22,611 bases of DNA from Bacilli bacterium (GTDB lineage: Bacteria; Bacillota_I; Bacilli_A; ML615J-28; CAG-313): positions 1-22,611 of the forward strand of contig CAADXH010000113.1 in the NCBI GenBank assembly GCA_900752975.1, given 5' to 3'. The position numbers and the translations under genes are program-made. The notes below the pieces were generated by a model. That model was not told the DNA's origin. It searched no databases and was given only the letters and a program-made list of their open reading frames with translations. Shown here one piece after another: positions 8,431 to 15,568 of this stretch. Position 1 is the stretch's first letter, and each line of letters opens with the position of its first letter.

Positions 8431-8458
8431 ATTATACAAAAAAATCTAAAATTAGCAA
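8431..8458 (-). promoter_or_regulatory. Possible promoter of the GDPD gene
   Basis: On the minus strand, TTGCTA (8458-8453) and TATAAT (8436-8431) are separated by 16 nt. The -10 is perfect and the -35 matches 4 of 6 consensus positions. It lies about 24 nt from the start codon. Confidence 0.45.
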
Positions 8459-8483
8459 ATAAAAAGTCAAAATAAATTTATTT

Positions 8484-8492
8484 TGGTATAAT
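8484..8492 (+). promoter_or_regulatory. Extended -10 promoter of the MFS gene
   Basis: TGGTATAAT at 8484-8492 is a perfect -10 hexamer with a TGn extension. No good -35 box is present at the expected distance. The MFS start codon lies 33 nt downstream with SD AAGGAG at 8510-8515. Confidence 0.55.
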
Positions 8493-8525
8493 ATATGGGT
8501 ATATTAATTAAGGAGAAGTATAATT

Positions 8526-10064
8526 ATGAAATTAAACACCAAAAATACAATATTTGTTGGATTTGCATTTTTATTAATTTGTATGTTCTGGCAAGTATAT
8601 GATAACATTATTGCGAAAATGTTAATTGATAGTTTTGGACTTAACCAAACTTGGTCTGGTTTTGTTATGGCTCTTGATAATATTTTTGCGATTGTACTAT
8701 TGCCGGTTTTCGGTGCTTTATCAGATAAGACTAAAACTAAGTATGGAAGACGCACACCATATATTTTTATTGGTACGATTCTTGCAGCAATACTAATTGT
8801 TTGTGTTTCATTATTTGATAATATGCAAAAAACTAAATTAAAAGAAGCTAATGTACCCGCTGTTGAGACAGTAGAAGTAGTTGAGGAATATAAAAATTTA
8901 CCGAGTGTTGAATATTATGAAGCAGTAGAAGGTAAAAAAGATGACTCAAGACTAGTAACTAAAGAATTGAATAAATTTGCAAAAGGTGATAAATTATATC
9001 GTTTTAATAATAAATTATATGATACAAAAGAATTAGCAGTAGATGCTAGAACTCCATATGTGATTGAAGTAAGAAAAAGTAATTTAGGATTTTTGATAGG
9101 CTTTTTAGTAGTGTTATGTCTAGCCTTAGTGGCGATGAGTGTATTTAGAACTCCGGCTGTATCTTTGATGCCGGATGTTACCCCAAAGCCATTAAGAAGT
9201 AAAGCAAATGCAATTATTAATTTAATGGGAAGTGCTGGAGGAATCTTAGCATTAGGATTCATGACTTTCCTTGCGAAGGATTATCAAAGCTATACTTTAA
9301 CTTTTGTTGTACTTGCAGTTCTAATGATAGTTTTCCTTGGCTTGTTTATGTGGAAAGTAAATGAGAAAAAGCTAGTTGCTCAGATGAAAGAACAAGAAGA
9401 AGAGTATGGCATTGAAACATTCAGTGAAACAGATGAAATAGCAGATGAAAAAATGCCAAAAGACGTTAAAAAATCATTTATTTTGATTTTATTATCAATA
9501 GTATTTTGGTATATGGCTTATAATGCGGCTACATCAAAATTCTCTGTATATGCTACTAATGTTCTTGATACCGGCTTCACCATTCCACTTTTAGTTGCTC
9601 AAGCAGCAGCAATCATAAGTTATATTCCTATTGGTATAATTTCTAGTAAAGTTGGACGCAAAAAAACAGTATTAGTAGGTGTTGTTATTCTATTTGCTGC
9701 TTTTGTTAGTGCTATTTTTGTTAATGAAAAATGTGCATACGTTATTTGGGTTTCAATGGCTCTTGCGGGAATTGGTTGGGCAACCATTAATGTTAACTCC
9801 TATCCAATGGTTGTTGAAATGTCAAAGGGTGCTAACGTTGGTAGATATACTGGCATTTACTATACTGCTAGTATGGCAGCACAAATCATAACACCACTTC
9901 TTTCAGGTGTATTTATGGATATTTTTGGAATGCGAGTAGCTTTATTCCCATATTGTGCTATCCTTAGTGCTTGTGCATTTGTAACAATGTCATTTGTTAA
10001 ACATGGTGATAGTAAACCTATTCCAACTAATAAATTAGAAGCGTTTGAGGCAATGGATGACTAG
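8526..10064 (+). CDS. MFS transporter, SLC45/sugar-cation symporter-like, with extracytoplasmic insertion
   Basis: A 512-residue membrane carrier of the major facilitator superfamily with about 12 membrane segments. The first two segments (about 9-30 and 43-65) are followed by the cytoplasmic loop SDKTKTKYGRRTPY, the MFS signature loop, in a form typical of SLC45/GPH-like sugar carriers. Between TM3 (about 77-97) and TM4 (about 187-207) lies a hydrophilic insertion of about 85 residues, which the topology places outside the cell; most MFS proteins have only a short loop here. A second charged stretch at about 280-315 is the usual central cytoplasmic loop. The substrate is probably a di- or oligosaccharide, by family resemblance only. 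The gene overlaps the DUF218 gene by 8 nt. Confidence 0.85.
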   Translation: MKLNTKNTIFVGFAFLLICMFWQVYDNIIAKMLIDSFGLNQTWSGFVMALDNIFAIVLLPVFGALSDKTKTKYGRRTPYIFIGTILAAILIVCVSLFDNMQKTKLKEANVPAVETVEVVEEYKNLPSVEYYEAVEGKKDDSRLVTKELNKFAKGDKLYRFNNKLYDTKELAVDARTPYVIEVRKSNLGFLIGFLVVLCLALVAMSVFRTPAVSLMPDVTPKPLRSKANAIINLMGSAGGILALGFMTFLAKDYQSYTLTFVVLAVLMIVFLGLFMWKVNEKKLVAQMKEQEEEYGIETFSETDEIADEKMPKDVKKSFILILLSIVFWYMAYNAATSKFSVYATNVLDTGFTIPLLVAQAAAIISYIPIGIISSKVGRKKTVLVGVVILFAAFVSAIFVNEKCAYVIWVSMALAGIGWATINVNSYPMVVEMSKGANVGRYTGIYYTASMAAQIITPLLSGVFMDIFGMRVALFPYCAILSACAFVTMSFVKHGDSKPIPTNKLEAFEAMDD

Positions 10065-10470
10065 TATAATGATTGTTCTAGGCAATAGGTTGAAAGACGA
10101 TTCCTCTATCACACATATAATGAAGGAACGGTTGGATTTAGCCATAAAAGGATATGAAATCTTTTCACCGACACAAATCATTGTTTCTGGTGGTGTAGCT
10201 AACAAAAAGGCTAAAATTAGTGAAGCAAAAGCAATGTATGATTATTTAGTTAATAATGGAATTCCAAGTAACAAAATCATTATGGAAAACAAATCTAAAA
10301 CTACAATAGAAAATGCCTTATTTTCGATTCCCATTGCCTTAGAACTTTCACCAAATGCAGTCATTGTTGTTACATCAATTGATCATTATAGTCATGATAT
10401 CTGCAAAGTGTTTCATAATGCACTAGGTAAAAAGGAAATTGATTTAATATTTTATACAAAAAATCACTAA
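10057..10470 (+). CDS. DUF218 (YdcF/SanA/ElyC-like) family protein
   Basis: A 137-residue single-domain member of the DUF218 superfamily, which includes YdcF, SanA and ElyC. Visible conserved blocks are VLGNRL near the N-terminus, IIVSGG, SEAKAMYDYL, ENKSKTTIENA and VVTSIDHYSHD. No signal peptide or membrane segment is present, so it is the minimal cytoplasmic form. The biochemical role of the family is poorly defined; links to envelope polysaccharide metabolism are known for ElyC and SanA. The ATG at 10057 was chosen because GAGG at 10047-10050 lies 6 nt upstream; a TTG at 10045 and an ATG at 10069 are alternatives. ATGACTAG is shared with the MFS stop, so the two are translationally coupled. 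Confidence 0.82.
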   Translation: MTSIMIVLGNRLKDDSSITHIMKERLDLAIKGYEIFSPTQIIVSGGVANKKAKISEAKAMYDYLVNNGIPSNKIIMENKSKTTIENALFSIPIALELSPNAVIVVTSIDHYSHDICKVFHNALGKKEIDLIFYTKNH

Positions 10471-10491
10471 AAATTATTGGTGTAAATCATT

Positions 10492-10530
10492 AAAAAACGT
10501 TGTTAAAATTATATTTAACAGCGTTTTTTT
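10492..10530 (+). terminator. Intrinsic terminator of the MFS-DUF218 unit
   Basis: AAAAAACGTTGTTAAA (10492-10507) pairs with TTTAACAGCGTTTTTT (10514-10529) around the loop ATTATA, with one G-T wobble in 16 pairs, and runs into a T tract. An A tract on the left gives it some activity on the other strand too, though no minus-strand gene needs it. Confidence 0.88.
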
Positions 10531-10569
10531 AAAAAAAATAATGGAGAGCTTTCAATATTTGTATTTTAA

Positions 10570-10598
10570 TTTAAAAAAAATGTAAAATGTGGTATAAT
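10570..10598 (+). promoter_or_regulatory. Promoter of the six-gene DUF308-to-pullulanase operon
   Basis: TGGTATAAT at 10590-10598 is a perfect extended -10 element; TTTAAA at 10570-10575 with a 17-nt spacer is a weak -35. It lies between the upstream terminator and the GTG start at 10626, and no other promoter-like site is evident before 15519. Confidence 0.6.
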
Positions 10599-10625
10599 AT
10601 TCACAATAAGAAGAAGGTGATAATA

Positions 10626-11207
10626 GTGAAATTAAAAACAAGAGTGCCAGGAACTTTCGCGATAATTATCGGCGTTATTATGTGGCTATTGACATATTAC
10701 GCATATGATACATTATGGTATATTTTTATGGTATTGATTGGCACAATTCTTATTATTTATGGAATCATATACCTAAAACTTGCTCAAGCATTGGCAGGAA
10801 ATAGCAAAACTAATTTAGTTGTGAGATCTGTAACGTTAATTGTAGTGGGAGTACTTTTAATTATTCCTTGGACCAATGGAATTGTTGTAATGATTATAAG
10901 TATTATAGTTGGTGTTATCTTATTAACATTATGCCTTATAAGACTTTTATCAAGCACAGATAAATGGAAACAATTAAAAAAAGACTTATACAAATATATA
11001 ATTTGTGGGCTTGTTATTGCCTTTGGCATTAATGGAGTTGGCAAGATTGTAGCCTTGGTATTTTCAAGTATCATTATTCTTTATGGTATTATTTTAGTTA
11101 TTTTTGAATGTATTGATATTAATAAAAAGAATCATAACAGTACTAAACCTAAAAATTCTAATGAAATTGAGGGAACAGACTATTATGTCGAAGATAATCA
11201 AAACTAA
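10626..11207 (+). CDS. HdeD/DUF308-like six-helix membrane protein
   Basis: A 193-residue integral membrane protein with about six hydrophobic segments (about 8-25, 30-48, 65-82, 84-105, 121-135, 137-160) and a hydrophilic, acidic C-terminal tail of about 30 residues. The arrangement of short helix pairs with repeated G/I/V-rich segments resembles the HdeD (DUF308) family; function in Firmicutes is unknown. The start is GTG at 10626, supported by SD AAGGTGA at 10614-10620. The in-frame ATG at 10587 is rejected because the -10 box of the promoter lies within that extension. It is the first gene of the operon, and its end overlaps the radical SAM gene by 23 nt. Confidence 0.75.
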   Translation: MKLKTRVPGTFAIIIGVIMWLLTYYAYDTLWYIFMVLIGTILIIYGIIYLKLAQALAGNSKTNLVVRSVTLIVVGVLLIIPWTNGIVVMIISIIVGVILLTLCLIRLLSSTDKWKQLKKDLYKYIICGLVIAFGINGVGKIVALVFSSIIILYGIILVIFECIDINKKNHNSTKPKNSNEIEGTDYYVEDNQN

Positions 11208-12024
11208 ATTTAAATTCATTTATTTAGAAATAACCAACAAATGTAATCTTAAATGCTATTTTTGCCCATCAAGTACTTTAAAAATTCATGAAGAAATGCA
11301 AATGAGTGATTTAGAAAAGTATGTAGAAGAAATAAAAAAGTACACAGATACCATATATTTGCATATTTTAGGGGAACCACTATTGCATCCTAATTTTGTC
11401 GAAATTGTAAAAATATGTAATGATAATAATTTAAAAGTTCGAGTAACAACAAATGGAACACTAGTTTCAAATTACAATTTTAATCAACTTAGTATAAATA
11501 AAATTAATATTTCTTTACAGTCACTGATTAACTTTTCCGATGAATTTATAGATAAGTATTTTATAAATATTAAAATATTACTAGATGAAGTTAAAGATAA
11601 GTTGACCACTGGAAAGTTAGGAATTGACTTTAGAATGTGGAATGATAAAAATAACATAAATGTTCAAAAATTAAACAAAATAATAGAGAATTATCTAACG
11701 AATGTGATAAAAATTGAAAATTATCCTAATGTAAGAGTAAGTATTGAAGATGAATTTACTTGGCCAGATGAACTTGGAGAGCATGACCAAATGGTTGTAA
11801 AATGTTTAGGGGGTAAGACACATCTTGGCGTACATGTTAATGGTGATGTCGTTTTATGCTGTTTGGACTATCGAACTAAGACCAAAATTGGCAATTTGAA
11901 TGTCCAAACCTTAAAAGAAATATTAGATAGTGAACCATACCAAAATGCTATGCTTGCACAACAAGCAGGAAAGGCATACTTTCCTATTTGTGCCTCATGC
12001 AAGTATCGTAAGCGTTTTAATTGA
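11185..12024 (+). CDS. Radical SAM/SPASM-domain enzyme
   Basis: A 279-residue radical SAM protein. The 4Fe-4S/SAM site is CNLKCYFC with C20, C24 and C27, followed by a short TIM-barrel-like region with LGEPLLHP and TTNGTL. The C-terminal part carries SPASM-type cysteines: C207, C225-C226, C269 and C272, suggesting one auxiliary cluster, as in peptide-modifying and dehydrogenating members. No small precursor-peptide gene is recognisable next to it, so the substrate is unknown. The start at 11185 is chosen because the fold begins at once and GAGGGA at 11169-11174 is 10 nt upstream; the open frame reaching back to 11104 lies inside the DUF308 gene. It ends with TGA, showing UGA is a stop codon here. 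Confidence 0.88.
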   Translation: MSKIIKTKFKFIYLEITNKCNLKCYFCPSSTLKIHEEMQMSDLEKYVEEIKKYTDTIYLHILGEPLLHPNFVEIVKICNDNNLKVRVTTNGTLVSNYNFNQLSINKINISLQSLINFSDEFIDKYFINIKILLDEVKDKLTTGKLGIDFRMWNDKNNINVQKLNKIIENYLTNVIKIENYPNVRVSIEDEFTWPDELGEHDQMVVKCLGGKTHLGVHVNGDVVLCCLDYRTKTKIGNLNVQTLKEILDSEPYQNAMLAQQAGKAYFPICASCKYRKRFN

Positions 12025-12040
12025 AAGTGAGGTGATTTGA

Positions 12041-12478
12041 TTGAAAATAAAGGTTGAAGAAAAGAAAAATTTATCCGAAATAGAAGTACTAATTAGCTGT
12101 CCAGTGATTAATGATGAAGTGAATAGAGTCGTAAAATTACTTGAAACATCAAGCCTAAGTATTATGGGAAAATTGAATGGAGAAAATTATGTTTTAACAC
12201 TTGATCAAATCTTTTATTTTGAAGCAGTTGATAACCATGTTTTTGCTTATTGTGAAAAAGAAATTTATGAAGTTAATTATAAACTTCAAGAATTAACTGA
12301 ATTGCTTTCTCAAACTTATTTCATTCAAACAGCCAGAACAATTGTTCTAAATATTAAACAAATCAAGAAAGTAACAACTCTTGTTAATGGACGTATTTTA
12401 GCTGTTCTTAATAATGGTGAAAAAATGATAATTACGAGAGTTTATGCCCAAAAGTTTAAACAAAAATTAAAAGAATAG
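12041..12478 (+). CDS. LytTR-family DNA-binding regulator without receiver domain
   Basis: A 145-residue regulator with a short N-terminal region (about 1-45) and a LytTR DNA-binding domain (about 48-143). The typical blocks are visible: LTLDQIFYFEAVDNHVFAY, YKLQELTELL, FIQTARTIVLNIKQIKKV and NNGEKMIITRVYAQKFKQKL. There is no phospho-receiver domain, so it would be controlled by another route, most likely by the DUF3021 membrane protein encoded next. LytTR proteins paired with membrane inhibitors are known in streptococci (HdrRM, BrsRM). The start is TTG at 12041 with SD GAGGTGAT at 12029-12036; no ATG fits. It lies 16 nt after the radical SAM stop. Confidence 0.9.
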   Translation: MKIKVEEKKNLSEIEVLISCPVINDEVNRVVKLLETSSLSIMGKLNGENYVLTLDQIFYFEAVDNHVFAYCEKEIYEVNYKLQELTELLSQTYFIQTARTIVLNIKQIKKVTTLVNGRILAVLNNGEKMIITRVYAQKFKQKLKE

Positions 12479-12492
12479 GAGGTGAAATGGGT

Positions 12493-12939
12493 ATGAAAAA
12501 TAAAAAAATCTTAAAAATTAGAAATGTCTTAATTAAATTACTTGTCCATTTCACTACTGTTTTTTCAATGTTGGCTGTAGCCTTTATAGGACTTAGCTCA
12601 ATGATTGGAGGAGTTGAATTAAGTAATTTAATTCCTTGGATTTTAATTGTGTTAATCTCAATAATTGAATCAATTATTTTCTATTTTGTATTTAAACTAA
12701 ATAAGATATCTGTTCTTACACAAGTTACATTAGTGTACTTTACTTTCATTATTTTTCTTTATTTTTTAGGATATGTCTTTAAAATATTTAATAAAAAGGA
12801 TATACCATTTGTTGTAATTACATTGATAATTGTTTTAATTGGATATGGTCTTGTTTCGTTGATCCTTATAATTAAAAACAAACGTGAAACGGATCGTTTA
12901 AATAAAGAACTTAACAAGTTTAAGGAGCGTGATGAATGA
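12493..12939 (+). CDS. DUF3021 family membrane protein
   Basis: A 148-residue protein with four membrane segments (about 14-38, 47-68, 73-97, 105-127) and a charged, coiled C-terminal tail of about 20 residues in the cytoplasm. Size, topology and position directly after a LytTR gene match the DUF3021 family, whose members are commonly co-encoded with LytTR regulators and are presumed to hold them at the membrane. The start at 12493 is preferred to the ATG at 12487 because GGAGG at 12479-12483 is only 3 nt from the earlier ATG but 9 nt from this one. It ends with TGA overlapping the start of the next gene. Confidence 0.82.
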   Translation: MKNKKILKIRNVLIKLLVHFTTVFSMLAVAFIGLSSMIGGVELSNLIPWILIVLISIIESIIFYFVFKLNKISVLTQVTLVYFTFIIFLYFLGYVFKIFNKKDIPFVVITLIIVLIGYGLVSLILIIKNKRETDRLNKELNKFKERDE

Positions 12940-13541
12940 TGAAAAAGAAATTACGCTTAATTTTAGTTATTGTAGGAATATTATTCATTGGTTGGAGTGT
13001 TGCTTTAAGAAGTAATGCTGCAAGTATAGAAGTGATTGATGAATTTGAGGATTTGAGTTTTTCAGCTATTCCTGTTATTACTAATGATGAAAAATCAAAA
13101 TGTATTATAACTTGGAAAACTAATTCTGAAATAAAATACTTAAAGGTTCTATTAAAACTTCAGAATAATAAGGAACAAATCCCTTATGACAGTAGTCGTT
13201 CTAATAGTTCTGGTACATTCAATTCAAAACGAACAAGTGGAAATAAATATTTAAATACTTTGGAAATTGAAGTAGATAACAGTCAACTTGGCAATATAAA
13301 AATTAGATTTGATTACTGCTATGAGATGGTTTTAGGTGGTACAAATGCCAATATTAAGTCATTTACTTATGTATTTGTGACAGGTAAATGGATAAAAAAA
13401 CAACCTACGCATATCGCGATATTAGCTGGTACATTTATTACTTTTGTAGTTGTTGTCGCAACCTATGTAATTATTGAAAATAGTCATCGTGAAGTAATGA
13501 ATGATGACAAAGACGATGATGAGGACTTAAATGATGAATAA
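12936..13541 (+). CDS. Unrecognised secreted, C-terminally membrane-anchored protein with acidic tail
   Basis: I do not recognise this 201-residue protein. A basic start and hydrophobic core at 1-25 ending in SNAAS look like a signal peptide cleaved near residue 28. Residues about 30-155 form a polar, beta-rich ectodomain with two cysteines (C56, C128) that could pair, and a Ser/Asn/Gly-rich stretch at 86-103. A membrane helix follows at about 159-180, then a short cytoplasmic tail rich in aspartate and glutamate. The layout suits a single-pass sensor or a partner of the DUF3021 protein. SD AAGGAG at 12922-12927 precedes ATG at 12936; the gene overlaps DUF3021 by 4 nt and the pullulanase by 11 nt, so it is firmly part of the operon. 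Confidence 0.7.
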   Translation: MMKKKLRLILVIVGILFIGWSVALRSNAASIEVIDEFEDLSFSAIPVITNDEKSKCIITWKTNSEIKYLKVLLKLQNNKEQIPYDSSRSNSSGTFNSKRTSGNKYLNTLEIEVDNSQLGNIKIRFDYCYEMVLGGTNANIKSFTYVFVTGKWIKKQPTHIAILAGTFITFVVVVATYVIIENSHREVMNDDKDDDEDLNDE

Positions 13542-15519
13542 AGTATATGGGGCATATTTGGAAGATTATAATCTTATAAAATTGATTGTGCCAAGTTCTA
13601 CTAATTTAGACAAAATTAGCTTAACAGGAAATAATTATTGCCAATTACTTTCTATAAAATCTGTAGAATCATATGCTAATGAGTTACATATCTTTTTAAA
13701 TTACAAAGATGAAATTTATTTTCATCAAGACTATAATGTCGTTGTAGGTGACTTATCATATCATTTAAATGTAGGAAAGGTGACAAGAACTAAAAGGTTT
13801 GAAGACGAATTCTACTATGATGGATCGTTGGGTTTTGATTACCATCATGGATATACTGAATTTAGAATTTGGAGCCCTGTATGTAAGGAAATAATTCTAT
13901 GTTTAAATGACAAAAACTATCAACTAACATATTTAAACAAAGGTGTTTGGTATGTGAAAGTTGATGGTAACTTTGATGGTGCAAAATATTATTATATAAT
14001 TAGAGTAGATGAAGATAAGGTTAAGACTTTGGATCCTTATGCAGTAAGTTCAAACGCTAATAATGAGTATAACTATGTTATAGACTTGGATCGTACCTAT
14101 CAAATGCAATACTCTTTTGGCCAGTTGGTTAATATTGAACCAATTATCTATGAACTAAATTTACGTGATATGGTTTCTAGTATTAACGAACAAGATAGTG
14201 TATATTTAAGAAATATGGAAAATTTACGTTACATAAAAAACTTAGGAATTACCCATCTTCAATTTATGCCTACATTTGCTTTTGGCGGTGTTGATGAGAC
14301 TAAAAAAGTATCCACGGATGACAATTTTTCATATAATTGGGGGTATAATCCAATTCAATATATGGTTCCATCAGGATGGTATGCGAGTAATCCAAATGAT
14401 GCTTATGCAAGAATTAACGAGTTAAAAGAGTTAATAGATAAAACCCATGAATTTAATCTTAGTGTAAATATGGATGTTGTTTTTAACCATGTTTATAGTT
14501 ATGAGAACTTTTCGTGGGGACTTCTCGTACCTGGATATGTTTATCGAACCGATGAGCGGGGTTTTTTGTTAAATAGTTCATATTGTGGTAATGATTTAAG
14601 AACAGAAGCAAGAATGATTCAAAAATATATTCTTGATGTAGTCTCTTTCTATCAAAAATTTTATAAAGTAGATGGGTTTAGATTTGACCTTATGGGGCTA
14701 ATTGATACAAAGACTATAGCTCTAGTTGTGGAAAAAACTAAAAAGTTAAACCCACTATGTATGATTTATGGTGAAGGTTGGTATATGAATACAACATTAC
14801 CAATGCATGAAAATGCTAATCTTGGTAGTGCTAAAAACCTCCCTACAGTTTCTTTTTTTAATGATTATTTTAGAAATGTTATGGGGGGAAGTATTGGCGG
14901 AAATAAAGGCTTTATTTTAGGTGATAAACTAGAGGAATCACAATTAAATGATATGATAATTAATGGTTCTAGCTTAACGATGCCTTTCTTGAATCCTAAA
15001 CAAAGTATTAATTACTTGGAATGCCATGACAATTGTACATTATATGACAAGGTTATTTATCGGATAACTGATTTTGAAAAAACAAGAAATGCATGTATGT
15101 TAGGCCTTGGATTAGTCATTATAAGTAGAGGTATTTCATTTATACATGCCGGAGAAGAATTAATGCGTACAAAAAAAGGTATTGATAATTCTTACAATTC
15201 ACATGATGATATTAATCATTTTCCTTGGGAAAATCTAGATACAAAGTATGATTTAAGACTTTTTGTTAAAAATTTAATAACGATTAAGAATATGCAGGTG
15301 TTGACAAAATTAGATAGTGCTGTGAGAAAAGATAGCTATTATGAATTTCGCTATAATTATGGTCAATACCAGTTATTGATAAAAAATAATTATGAAAGTT
15401 CGTTTCTTTATTTTTGCCCTGGTACAACTCTTATTTTTGATAATGGTTTAATTAAAGATGAAAAAGTTGAAAAATTAAACTTGGAAGAACCAGGAATATG
15501 GATTCTAAGGAAAAACTAA
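13531..15519 (+). CDS. Type I pullulanase, cytoplasmic (GH13)
   Basis: A 662-residue alpha-1,6-glucan debranching enzyme that would act on glycogen, pullulan-type or maltodextrin branches. An N-terminal region (about 1-90) precedes a CBM48-like domain (about 95-175) with FRIWSP, then the GH13 barrel. The type I signature YNWGYNP is at 268-274, DVVFNH at 315-320, the nucleophile D386 in GFRFD, the acid/base E415 in YGEGW, and the transition-state D500 in ECHDN. There is no signal peptide, unlike secreted pullulanases, so it probably works on intracellular glycogen or imported oligosaccharides. SD GAGGA at 13520-13524 supports the start, which overlaps the previous gene. It is the last gene before the terminator. 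Confidence 0.93.
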   Translation: MMNKVYGAYLEDYNLIKLIVPSSTNLDKISLTGNNYCQLLSIKSVESYANELHIFLNYKDEIYFHQDYNVVVGDLSYHLNVGKVTRTKRFEDEFYYDGSLGFDYHHGYTEFRIWSPVCKEIILCLNDKNYQLTYLNKGVWYVKVDGNFDGAKYYYIIRVDEDKVKTLDPYAVSSNANNEYNYVIDLDRTYQMQYSFGQLVNIEPIIYELNLRDMVSSINEQDSVYLRNMENLRYIKNLGITHLQFMPTFAFGGVDETKKVSTDDNFSYNWGYNPIQYMVPSGWYASNPNDAYARINELKELIDKTHEFNLSVNMDVVFNHVYSYENFSWGLLVPGYVYRTDERGFLLNSSYCGNDLRTEARMIQKYILDVVSFYQKFYKVDGFRFDLMGLIDTKTIALVVEKTKKLNPLCMIYGEGWYMNTTLPMHENANLGSAKNLPTVSFFNDYFRNVMGGSIGGNKGFILGDKLEESQLNDMIINGSSLTMPFLNPKQSINYLECHDNCTLYDKVIYRITDFEKTRNACMLGLGLVIISRGISFIHAGEELMRTKKGIDNSYNSHDDINHFPWENLDTKYDLRLFVKNLITIKNMQVLTKLDSAVRKDSYYEFRYNYGQYQLLIKNNYESSFLYFCPGTTLIFDNGLIKDEKVEKLNLEEPGIWILRKN

Positions 15520-15522
15520 TAT

Positions 15523-15566
15523 AAAAAGGATAGTTACATTCCTATTGGAATATAGCTATCCTTTTT
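15523..15566. terminator. Bidirectional terminator between pullulanase and ABC permease genes
   Basis: AAAAAGGATAG (15523-15533) pairs perfectly with CTATCCTTTTT (15556-15566); inside it, ATTCC (15538-15542) pairs with GGAAT (15547-15551). The A and T tracts give a hairpin-plus-T form on both strands, ending the six-gene plus-strand operon and the four-gene minus-strand operon. Confidence 0.9.
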
Positions 15567-15568
15567 GT

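Noticed and set aside
8915..9262. A 115-codon minus-strand open frame within the MFS gene.
   Set aside because: It is fully inside a well-supported transporter gene on the other strand, has no recognisable domain, and is explained as an antisense shadow.
10587..10625. ATG start for the DUF308-like protein at 10587.
   Set aside because: The extended -10 promoter element TGGTATAAT lies at 10590-10598 inside this extension; GTG at 10626 has a proper SD.
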